Assembly (NCBI GenBank): GCA_014529385.2 | Contig: CM043969.1 | Location: 15,884,446-15,948,445, forward strand | Length of the DNA: 64,000 bases | Reading direction: 5' to 3' | DNA from: Adiantum capillus-veneris | Lineage: Eukaryota > Streptophyta > Polypodiopsida > Polypodiales > Pteridaceae | Translations under genes and position numbers: made by a program | In this document: positions 55,240 through 64,000 of the stretch, in pieces | Numbering within the stretch: position 1 is the stretch's first letter | Layout of the letters: each line of letters begins with the position of its first letter | Notes under the pieces: model-generated | Databases searched by the model: none | The model's input: the letters and a program-made list of their open reading frames with translations, nothing else | Told to the model about the DNA's origin: nothing

Positions 55240-55980
55240 TCATCATCTACACCTCTAGTGTTGTGGCATGCAAGTGTTGTGACCTCATCCTTTGGCCGCC
55301 TTTGTGAAGTAGAGTTGGCTATGGTTGAGCAAAGAAAACTAGGAGGAGGAGAAGGACCTTGCTTGTTGCTACAATGTACAGAGGATAAAGTGATATGAGA
55401 AGGTGGATAACCCTTGTGGCAATGGGAGGAGAAGGTGGATAACCCTTTCTTGGTCTGGCAATGGGAGGAGAAGGTGGATAACCTTTGCTTGGTGTGGCAA
55501 TGGAAGGTGGTAGGGGAGGAGAGAGGAGCTTCCTTGCTACAGCAATGGAGATGGTGTAGAGAGAGAGAGTGTTGGAGTAGAGGATGAGTGTGATGGTTGC
55601 AACCAAGGAGAGGTTGGAAAAGGGGTTCTAGAGAGAGAAAATCACTTTTTGCCTAAGAACTACTTTTAGGGGAGCTCTGGATAGCAAAAAAAGATTTTTC
55701 AAAAGTTTTTTACAAAATTTGAATTTTAGGGTTTTTGGGTGCACGTTTTAACTTTTTGAGGTCAAAAAATGCTTTTTTGACCATAAAATTGTTTTAGCGG
55801 GGTTTTAAGAAGATGAAATTTGAGTTTTGAAAATTTTGAAAAATTTCAAATTTTTGGGATTTTTTCAAAATCGGATCAAAAAGGAGGGAAGTTGGAGGTT
55901 CCATATGGCCCACCCACCCCCCCCACCCCACCACCCTCTTCTCATTGGCTGGCCTCTAATTAACCTTAATCCCAAAGGGC
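55240..55980. other. Element F right non-coding segment
   Basis: It contains a short tandem duplication around 55400-55500 (AAGGTGGATAACC units in GGAGGAGAAGGTGGATAACC) that yields a Pro-rich chance frame on the minus strand, then AT-rich sequence with runs of T. No gene supported. Confidence 0.5.
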
Positions 55981-56006
55981 CTCTAGAGGGTTCATATTTT
56001 TCCTAA
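55981..56006 (-). repeat. Element F right terminal inverted repeat
   Basis: Inverted partner of 46548-46565 with one mismatch in 18 bases. A weaker match extends inward to about 55950. Confidence 0.8.
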
Positions 56007-57390
56007 TGCACCTCTTCAGCTCTAATTACACGCACAAAGGCTGCTACATGATCTCTCGGATCCCTGCTTCCCGTGTATTTCTTGTTTACCCATTTTTGCA
56101 CTTGAGAAGGTCTAATTCTACAATGGTCTACAAATCTCATCATTGGATTTCCACGCCCTAATCGATATACCTCCTCTGGTCGTCTGTAGTGGCCAAGTTC
56201 CTCTCCCAATGGTGCTCCTAAGCCATAATTTCTAACAGTTCTTGCAAGAGATGGTTCATCTCTTCGAACTCGTTCTAGGGGTGGTCTTCCAGGCTCTGTT
56301 GACCCCCTAAGTCTTTGGCTTACTCTCTCCTTGATACTGTGCATAGAGTGGTGGTTCTTGTAAATCCCTTAGCCCTCGTGCGGTTTGATAACCCTCTCGG
56401 GTTCGGTCTTGTTCTAATGTAGCACTTTGTCGAAGCCATGCATGCAATGATGGCTGAGTAGCTGGTTGGTCCTGGTAGTTGAACGTCGGTTGTCGGGTAG
56501 AATGTGAGGTAGTGTCATACTCTTCTAAAAAGAGATTTTTCGACTTGCTAGGGGTGTAGGTGGCTCTTGGTACTTCGTCGGGGGGATAGGTTGATGCTCC
56601 CGGAACTGTTGCCTTTTCAACCTCCTCTGGGAGAATACGTTTGTATTCTCTCCCGTACCTGTCAACAAAAAAAATATCCTTCCCATAGCAGTTTCATAAG
56701 AGAATAAGTAAAGAACCTTGTCTTTGCTTAATTTGTTTGGGTAGGGTTCCTTGCATCGAAAGTAAGAGACTATTCCCTCGCTTTCATGCTTGTAAATCCT
56801 CACATTCTCATTATAGGTTGAGACCTTAGTTGTTTTCTTATCATACATAAAAAGCGCTCCAGGTCGATCAATGTTAGAAGGCGGTTCTTGGGTTTCTGAA
56901 ACCATTTTCCCTTTTTCCATGTTATCCCCATATCTGTTGTAATCCTCAGGGTTACTAACTATCAGATAGTGGTTCCCCTGTTCGTCTCGGAATTTGTCTC
57001 CATCATCATAGACTCGAATTATCTCCAGTCTCTGAGCCGATCTTTCTTCAATACAAATACACTTGCGTCCTCGATAGTCAGAATAAACTAAGGCTCCAAT
57101 GAGTTTGTTCCTTCTAAGAAGATTATAGTGAACTTGGTTTTGTTTAAAGGATGTACGGAGGTGCTTCCCCCTGGCATTAGTCCTTCACCATCGAAACCTC
57201 CTGGCTGTTGACTCCCCATCATGAAGAAGGATTTCTCCGACGAAGTGTCAGTATCACTACCCTCTTCAATGATTGGTGCTAATGGGTCTAGTTTCGTCTG
57301 AGTTACACTCTCTTCGGTGGATGTGGTGCTTACTTGACTTTTGACACTCTTAGCTCCTGACTTAAAAAAGGCTCCCGACCTTAAATACAT
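56007..57390 (-). pseudogene. gag: Element E gag, N-terminal half
   Basis: Minus-strand pieces 57390-57088 (start MYLRSGAFFKSGAKS), 56920-56525 (KVSTYNENVRIYKHESEGIV) and 56344-56007. The last ends in the gag signature KYTGSRDPRDHVAAFVRVIR, which continues in the half beyond element F. Stops separate the pieces, so the copy was already decaying or has decayed since. Confidence 0.78.
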
Positions 57391-58920
57391 AAGAATGAAA
57401 GTTGGGTTGCAAACTTAAACCTTACGTGGACTCCTTCTTCCTGTGCGGCTCTGTGATGATCTCCTTCTGGGATCTACACAAGTATGGTTAGTCTGTTCAG
57501 AAGGGTTTTCCTTGAGCCACGAAAAATCTTTCAAGTATGTACAGCAACCACTTAGTCAATCTTCTGGTGGTCCAATTTCAAATATGAAATGATGGCTGGG
57601 ATCTATGTGAAGAGTATGTCCTAGCAGTGTAGTCACAACGTGCATTGACAAGTTGGCGGAGATTACTTGAGAGAAATTCCAACAGTGGAGAACATGCCGA
57701 GTTGTCACATCATAGGTGAATCAAAAAAAGAATCTTTTAAAATATGAGGAATCTCATGGTGTGCTATATATCAGTAGATAGAACTTGAAGAGGACATTCT
57801 AACTATCAAACCTTCGCCAACTTTGGAGTTTGTTTGCAAAAATTTATCCATGCGCCCGTTTTGGTAGAGAGAGGTAAAGTCAAACTCCTTAAAGGGCCCC
57901 TTTGTGAGTCCAAATTTTGCCTAATGTTCACCCACTCCCTGTGTAGTGCATTGACAAGTTTTTGCACTGTTTGGATATTTGGTCAAAGCCTTCTTGCCTC
58001 TCTCTCTGAATTCAGACTCTAGAACACCAGTTTTGAAGTTTTGTGGTCAAGATGGTGTTCATTTTCACTCAATTTTTGTGAGTACCCTTGTATTGATGTG
58101 TTAAACCTGTGGTATAAAGGGTTTTTCCTGTTGTTAGTCAATCACCAACTTCATCAGTTTATCGCGATAGACTCAGCAGAGAGCAATTGGGATTTGATTT
58201 TTTTCCTGTTTTTGGACAGTTGTGTTCTCTGTGCCCATATAAGTCTATCCCTCAAGTTTTATGAAGTTTGGACTTATTTTGACCTTGGACTCAAGCACTT
58301 CACAAATTTCACTTTTCTATGGCAATTCACAACTCAAATGCACTTAAAGTGATGCAAATTTGATGACACTTCATCTTAAGCTTGTGAATATCAGTCGTAC
58401 CACATGACACAGTCAGTTTACCCTAGGCTAATGGTTATATCTCTTCTTGGCCTCTTTAGGTTCACTTAGTGTTTTCTTATGACAATCACCTGTTTCTTTT
58501 TGTTGGTTTTGGTCACAATTTTTTATGTTTTCTCAAGTGTTGGATCATAAATTCCAATGTCTACTCTTTTCACCCCCTTAAAGAGTATATGGTGTGGGTT
58601 TTGCTTTCAAGGCAAGCAAACAACCTTATTGTTTCTTCTTTTTGTTTGTTTTGCATTTTTACAGCGTTTTTCTACTCTATTTCTACACAAGTATAACAAG
58701 CACTCAAAACCAAAAAACCATAGCTCCACATTATCCTACTTAACTAAATCTAACTAGTCACAGACCCTCGGCAAGACACAGGCTTCCTAGCTATCCACCA
58801 CTAGACCTCAAGATACTCTATCCTGGATCTTGTTCTAAAAGTTTAAGCTCTCTCTAGTCGAAACTAAAGTAAGCTAACTATCACACGAGTGACGTAGATC
58901 TCCCTACTTAAGGTCTTCGT
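57391..58920. other. Element E 5' untranslated leader
   Basis: About 1.5 kb between primer site and gag with no gene. It holds one 18 bp palindrome copy with one mismatch (58156-58173) and a half site near 58241, tying it to the repeat cluster at 35623-36365. Confidence 0.7.
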
Positions 58921-58921
58921 T

Positions 58922-58939
58922 CCCCGGCAGCAGCGCCAA
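58922..58939 (-). other. Element E primer-binding site, Asp-tRNA-like
   Basis: On the element strand TGGCGCTGCTGCCGGGGA begins one base after the LTR end. It is close to the Asp-tRNA-type site TGGCGCCGTTGCCGGGGA known for many Athila/Tat elements. Confidence 0.82.
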
Positions 58940-58940
58940 T

Positions 58941-59863
58941 GTTTTAGGGAAAAACTACTCCCCTGTTCATGCTCACAAGCACGACACAGACAACATACTT
59001 TTCATCCGATGACACGACTAACCCAAAGGTGCACAGAGGCAATCTTGTTAGCTTGTCAGGTTGAGACCAATCTACACATACACACTTCTATGATGCATCA
59101 ATCATTAACCCTTGTAGAATGCAACCCACTCTATCCCTAAACGCTCACAACATCGTTTACACCTCAAATGAACTCAGAATCGCATCAAACTTACTAGGCA
59201 CCATCCTCTCAATAGGATATACTTACCTATAAGTCTAATCTCACCAGATTTGAACCCTAGTTATCTCGAATACAGTCGCGATAGACTCACAGGTCATAAT
59301 CCAAAAGTATGTGAAACCTAAATCTATGAGTATCTATGTGTAGCTAATCTCTCTCTCATTCCATAAAGCACTTGATTGTTGAAAACAGACACTGTTTGTG
59401 CTACTTACAAGCAAAACAAGCTCGAGGAAGGATCGATCGCGAAAAGCTCGAAAATGTGAATGCGTGGTGTGGGCGCGTAGCTCTCGGAGAGGTTACCGCG
59501 ATGGTGTGGTCACCTCGTGAATCCGGTGAGGGAGAAGCCCATAGTGAAGAGGATAAGACACACTCTCTCTCCCTCTCTCTGTCTCAGACTCGTATGACAC
59601 AGGATTAATATTCAAATGTTATTTAAAAAACGGTTCTAAGGTGACTTTTATACTTTAGTCACCTTAGCTCAAAAATGTACATGGGGTTCTCTTCATCATA
59701 ATTACAAAGTGGAAACACATCTGGGTCCTGACTGACTGATTAATCTTTACATAACCCAGATAAGTGGATCAAAATGATAAGACTTCTTTGACATAAAAAT
59801 GGGAATTTGATAGGCTTTACAAGGTGGGCTCATTACAACAGTTGGACAAGTTGGACTCCAACA
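58941..59863 (-). repeat. Element E 5' LTR (923 bp)
   Basis: It pairs with 30990-31912, begins TGTTGGAGTCC on the element strand and ends CCTAAAACA. The TATA box (minus) is at 59645-59652. A partial palindrome lies near 59273. Confidence 0.95.
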
Positions 59864-60970
59864 GAATGGGTCTCCCCAGTAGTAGCCACACCAAAAAAAA
59901 TGGTAAGTGGAGAGTCTATGTGGATTATAAACCTCTTAATGCATCCACGAAGAGGGATCACTTTCCCTCCCATTCCAGGATGAAATACTCAATGAAGTGG
60001 CAGGTCACAAGCAGTACACAGTGTGCGATGGCTACTCAGGATACTTCTAGATTATCATTGCGGAGGAAGATCAGAAGAAGACAACCTTCATCACACCTTG
60101 GGGATGTTTTGCCTACAGAGTGATGCCGTTTGGACTCACTAACGCCCCAGCCACATTTCAACGCTATGTAACTTTTTTTTTACAACCCTACTTTGGAACA
60201 TCAATACGGGTTTTCATAGATGATTTTTGCATCTATAGCTCACAAGCCCTTCATTTAAGCAAAGTCTATGACGGCTTAATCAGGCTACAAACCTTTGGTG
60301 GCCAACTCAACGTGGATAAGTGTCACATTGGTGAAAGAAAAGTCACTTTCCTTGGTCATTTAATTTGAGAAAAAGGGATCGAGGCTGACCCTAGCAAGAT
60401 TCAGGCCTTGGTATCTTTATCGTCACCCACCACTGCCAAGCAACTGATTGCTTTCCTTCAGAAGGTAAGATACTTAAGCAGGTTCATTCACTTGCTATCT
60501 CAAGTGGTCCTTCCCCTACAAAAACTCACCCAGAGGGATGTCTTCTTATGGAATGAAGAGAATGAGCAGAAGTTTACTGAGGTAAATCACATCCTAGCTA
60601 AGCTTTCCCACTATTTCACCTCATAGATGGGACAAGCCATTTTATGTGAGCCTTAGTGTGGGAAGTGATACACTCGGAGCCGTGCTAATGCAAAAGGACC
60701 CCAAAAATTCTTTCACGCGTCCTATTTACTTCTCTAGTTGTGTCATGACCCCGTCAGAAAAGGGATTTACCGAAGTAGAACACATGGTTCTGGCACTAAT
60801 GTTTGCTACCCACAAAGTTCCGCTCCTATCTCCTGCCTAGACCCTTTGTAATCCTGACAATGGAAGAGGTTTTCCCATATGTAATGCGACACATGGATGT
60901 ATCATCTAGGATCTCAAAGTGGTTGATTAGATTACAAGATTTTGACTACACCATGCAAGTAGAAAACTCC
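59864..60970 (+). pseudogene. Element D reverse transcriptase / RNase H (broken)
   Basis: It resumes at the second GAATG with RT motifs KKNGKWRVYVDYKPLNA, MPFGLTNAPATF and FIDDFCIYSS, then GIEADPSKIQALVSLSSPTT and RNase H (PIYFSSCVMTPSEKGF). Frameshifts near 59965 and 60815 and stops near 60049, 60366 and 60624 break it. Confidence 0.9.
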
Positions 60971-61057
60971 ACCTGAGCTAGTTTAGCAGGAATTCTCACT
61001 CATCGCCATTATGAGAAGAAGCTAAAGGTCAACACGGAAGCAAAGGACGAAACACCA

Positions 61058-61625
61058 ATGGTAGAAGGTCCTAGGCTAGAAAGAGCTCACTCTCTTTTCT
61101 TTGACGGAGCATACAAGAGAACAATGAATCAGTCTGCAGCAGGCATAGTCATTTTCAATGAACAACAAGAGAGAGTATTCTCCATCGGGCAGTTAATACA
61201 CTCCCACTCCAACAATGAAGCAGAATATGCAGCCCTAATTCTTGGGTTGGAACAAAGTATTTCACAAGGAATTCAATGCCTAAATGTGTTTGGCGATGCT
61301 TTGCTTTTGATAAGGCAGATAAATGGCACCTGGGATTGTAAGAATTAGGTTTTACTTGGTCAGCTTCGCCAAGTTAAGGACCTTCTAAAGAAGTTTGAAG
61401 TAGTGAAGCTATTTCATGTTCCCAGAGCAGAAAATGAGGAGGCAGATGCTCTAGCCAAAGAAAGAATACAAGACATTCCCGTAGGGGCAATCAAACTAAA
61501 GGTACCCCTCTTTCAAGGTAGTGATGCTATGCCTGATGTCATCAACTTTCTAGATACAGGAGAATGTTCACCAGGATACACCAAAGGCCAAAAAACAGTG
61601 GCTGGTAAGGAAGGCTACTAGGTAC
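61058..61625 (+). pseudogene. Element D second RNase H (aRNH-type), one stop
   Basis: It has FFDGAYKRTMNQSAAG, NEAEYAALILGLEQ, VFGDALLLI and VPRAENEEADALA, all four acidic regions. A TAG at about 61346 interrupts it after CKN, where C reads on. Confidence 0.87.
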
Positions 61626-61635
61626 CGCCTTGTAA

Positions 61636-62850
61636 ATGACCACTTGTATTGTAAGGGTGCCAACCTCCAATAAGATCATAGAGGTAATTTCAAGTTGCCA
61701 TGATGGCGTCTGCAGCGGTCATTTTGCTCTAGATATCACCAGTAGGAAGATTCTACAAGCAGGATACTCTTGGCCTAGTTTGAAGAGAGATGTACACCAT
61801 TGGTGTAAAACATGTAAGGCATGTCAAGTGGCTAGTGATCGAACATTAACCTACGAACCACAAAATCCTATCATCTCATATGGGCCATTTGAGAAATGGG
61901 GAATAGATGCAATCGGTCCTTTACCAAGGGCCCAATCACGAAAACTGTACATCATAGTGGGTGTAGACTACATGACTCGATGGACAGAAGCAACAGCCAC
62001 CACCTGCATTATAGCCCAAGAGGTAGCAAAGTTCATTTTTTAGCATATCGTTTGCCGTTTTGGCACTCCTCTTGAGATAATATCAGATAGAGGACAAGGG
62101 TTCAGAGGTGATTTGGTGGGAGAACTGATGAAGAAGTTAGGCATCACATGCCGGCATTCCACAACATTCTATCCACAATGCAATGGTCTGGTAGAGAAGG
62201 TAAATGGAATGATTTGCAAAATCATCACAAAGCAGGTGAGCAATCACACAGGGGACTGGGATAAACATCTCATGGCAGCTCTTTGGGCCTATAGAACAAC
62301 GTTCCAAACATCACTAGGTTTCACCCCTTTCCATCTAGTTTATGGGAAGGAGGCAATTCTACCCATTGAGGTACAAATAGCCAGCTTACGAGTTTTGGCT
62401 AGTCAGATACATCGTCCGATTGTAAACCTCAGAAACCACATCTTGGATCTGGAGAGACTCCAACTAGATAGGGAAGAGGCAATCAATCATTATGCAGCGC
62501 AGGCAGAACGACGCCGGCTCACTTTCAATCAAGGGCTTAAAGAAAAGGGACTGGAAAAAGGTATGCTAGTACTAAGATACGACAACAGATTTGACACCAG
62601 GAAGAATAAGAAATTTCAACCCAGATGGGAAGGATGAATATATGAAGGACCATTCATCATCAAGAAACGCTATGACAACGGCAACTATAAGCTAATGGAA
62701 GCAGATGGGAGAATTCACAAGACTAGGGTCAATGGATGGAGACTGAAAAGGTATTTTCTTAGGTTTGATCCAGAATTCATGCTAGATGTTCCAAAAGAGG
62801 GAGAACCCTCTAACTCCACAGCTGAAGAAGCAGAAGATGGGCTAGAAGAA
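61636..62850 (+). pseudogene. Element D integrase (broken late)
   Basis: HHCC finger VHHWCKTCKACQ; core Asp in WGIDAIGPL, Asp in IISDRGQGF, Glu in GLVEKVNG. After LGFTPFHLVYGKEAILPIEV comes the C-terminal domain (GPFIIKKRYDNGNYKLM, WRLKRYFLRF), ending about 62850. Stops at about 62041 and 62635 interrupt it. It is the most complete integrase of the A-D group. Confidence 0.9.
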
Positions 62851-62865
62851 TGAATGCCTCTAGCC

Positions 62866-62877
62866 AAAGGGAGAGGG
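62866..62877 (+). other. Element D polypurine tract
   Basis: AAAGGGAGAGGG followed by CTAA and the LTR start TGATGG; the same arrangement, reversed, lies beside the 3' LTRs of A and B. Confidence 0.82.
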
Positions 62878-62881
62878 CTAA

Positions 62882-63819
62882 TGATGGCCGATTTTGAAAA
62901 TCAAAGAAAAAAAAAGAAAAAAAATATATTTTTCCTCTGCCAGAGCCTTGGCGACACTGTTGGAAGGCTCGGCACCGCCTGGTAAACCCCACGACACCTC
63001 TACGGGCATGGCACACCCCTCCGCCCCCTTTGATTGGCCGGCCTTATCATCCTCAGGCCCCTGCTTGTCTATACCCCAGTCTAGCCGGCCTCCCTCGGTT
63101 TCAGATACCCCTTCTCTCTTACCTTGTAATTTATTCCCCCCCCGACGGACATTGGATGAATAACGCCCCTCTCTCTCTCTCATTTTCCCTACATACCTCT
63201 CTCTAATATCCTCTCTCTCTCTCTCTCCCAAACCTCCCCTCCCCTACTGGCCACCCCCGGCCAGACGCAAGCCTCGAGCACTCACCCCGACCCCTCTCTC
63301 GTTTTTCCTCTCGTGCTCCCTTTGTGTCGAGCCGCATGGGAACCCCCCCGCTCTCCCATATTCTTACACTCACCCTCTCCCTTTGTCACACTCTTCCCCC
63401 CCCTTGGCCTGCTAATATTATTTCCCCCCTCTCTTCCCCACCCGCTCGCCTCACCCTCCCCTCTGCCTCACTCACCCTTTCCTTCTCCCGCCCCCCCCCC
63501 CCCCCCCCCCCCCACGGTGGGCACCCGCCCTACGGATTCCCCCTCCCTCTAGTGCCACCTCATCCTCTCTCTCTCTCTCTTCCGTTTCAGCCCGAAGGCA
63601 CAGCGCATGGAGCCGGAGCCCACTCTCAATACACACATCACACACTCACACCCTCATCCTCACCCTCACCCTCTCCCTCATCCTCACACTGACACACACA
63701 CCCCAATTCCCTCTCCCTCTCTCACGCTCTATTTCGGCACAGCAGCCCGCCCACCGTCTGTCTCTCTCTCTCCCTCTTGGCTTGTACAGGCACAACACGT
63801 TTTTTTTCTCTCTCTCAAC

Positions 63820-63879
<60 letters not shown>

Positions 63880-64000
63880 ATCCCCCCCACCCCAAGCATG
63901 CGTAGCTCCTGCTGCTGGCCGCCAAACATAGAGAAACAATAAAATAAAAATAAAAACATATATATATATATATAATATACATTATGTACATAAGCCCCCG
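62882..64000 (+). repeat. Element D 3' LTR, incomplete at window end
   Basis: It starts TGATGGCCGATTTTG, and its first 80 bases resemble the start of the element C LTR (CTTTGCC-type block TTTTTCCTCTGCC). It contains a C run at 63491-63513, a CA tract at 63821-63879 and TA repeats at 63959-63975. This part of U3 is missing from the truncated 5' LTR, so the two cannot be compared here. Confidence 0.82.

Larger units (their letters stand above)
46548..56006. mobile_element. Element F: 9.5 kb DNA transposon carrying a histone H3-like gene
   Basis: It splits element E gag. Its ends are imperfect inverted repeats: left TTAGGAGAAATATGAACC, and right, in reverse complement, TTAGGAAAAATATGAACC. Similarity continues to a shared GGGATTAAGG near 50-70 bases in. 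Inside are a transposase-like gene and an H3-like gene on the plus strand and two unknown intron-bearing genes on the minus strand, converging on a double hairpin. The target duplication is unclear (TTA left, TAA right). The class is not one I can name. Confidence 0.82.
30990..59863 (-). mobile_element. Element E: giant Ty3/gypsy retrotransposon inserted in D
   Basis: Two 923 bp LTRs (30990-31912 and 58941-59863) are flanked by GAATG duplications at 30985-30989 and 59864-59868. On the minus strand the order is primer site, gag (split by element F), protease, acidic linker, RT, RNase H, two zinc fingers, integrase, second protease-like domain, non-coding region with palindromes, long 3' ORF and polypurine tract. 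Without F it is about 19.4 kb, in the size range of Ogre-type giants. The primer site resembles Asp-tRNA sites of Athila/Tat elements. It is a different family from A-D, and I see no second RNase H. Confidence 0.93.
26465..64000 (+). mobile_element. Element D: Tat-like Ty3/gypsy split by a MITE and element E, runs past window
   Basis: The parts are a truncated 5' LTR (26465-27537), primer site, ORF1, gag, protease (29977-30145 and 30392-30989), then after element E the RT, both RNase H domains, integrase, polypurine tract and start of the 3' LTR (62882 on). It is the closest relative of element A. Many nonsense codons show it is dead. Outside E and the MITE it would be about 8.4 kb in this window. 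Confidence 0.9.

Noticed and set aside
55319-55606. Pro-rich repeat protein on the minus strand
   Set aside because: It is explained by a short tandem DNA duplication and lacks introns, domains or promoter signals seen in the other F genes.
46548-56006. Assigning F to PIF/Harbinger because of TTA/TAA at its ends
   Set aside because: TTA on the left and TAA on the right are inverted, not a direct duplication, and the transposase motifs do not look like Harbinger.
59372-59608. 78-codon frame repeated near 31421-31657
   Set aside because: Both copies lie in the two LTRs of element E at the same place, so the repetition reflects LTR duplication, not a gene.

Overview
The window looks like nuclear DNA of a land plant with a large, repeat-rich genome. 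No host protein-coding gene and no tRNA or rRNA gene could be recognised. Almost all of it is transposons inserted into one another, and most coding regions are broken by stops and frameshifts. The Ty3/gypsy elements carry a second RNase H domain between reverse transcriptase and integrase, the hallmark of the plant Tat lineage (Ogre/Retand/TatI-III relatives). This supports a plant source but not a species.

Layout. 1-2669: GA microsatellites and sequence without recognisable genes. 2670-11757 (minus): element A, a decayed Tat-like retrotransposon with a truncated 3' LTR and a 2.3 kb 5' LTR. 11758-12373: fragment of a hAT-type transposase. 12374 to about 26464 (plus): element C, an autonomous-type relative whose gag-pol is split by element B (16000-22955, minus), a gag-only element with captured sequence. 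From about 26465 past the window end (plus): element D, a sister of A. D is split by a 246 bp MITE (30146-30391, 8 bp target duplication) and by element E.

Element E (30990-59863, minus; two 923 bp LTRs; target duplication GAATG; Asp-tRNA-like primer site) is a giant LTR retrotransposon. It has gag, protease, RT/RNase H, two tandem integrase zinc fingers, integrase, a second protease-like domain, a long coiled-coil 3' ORF and repeated 18 bp palindromes. Its gag is split by element F.

Element F (46548-56006) is the most remarkable part: a 9.5 kb DNA transposon with imperfect terminal inverted repeats. It carries an intron-containing transposase-like gene, a gene for a divergent histone H3 with an H3-like N-terminus (MAHTKQTAK), and two intron-containing opposite-strand genes of unknown family. 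An 812 bp double-hairpin inverted repeat lies where the two gene sets converge. A transposon-borne H3 variant is the best candidate here for an undescribed system.

Order of events inferred from nesting: C before B; D before the MITE and E; E before F. The A, B and D copies share a pre-gag ORF region (ORF1) with its own CCHC zinc knuckle, as expected for Ogre-like Tat elements. All assignments come from reading motifs by eye; no database search was run.
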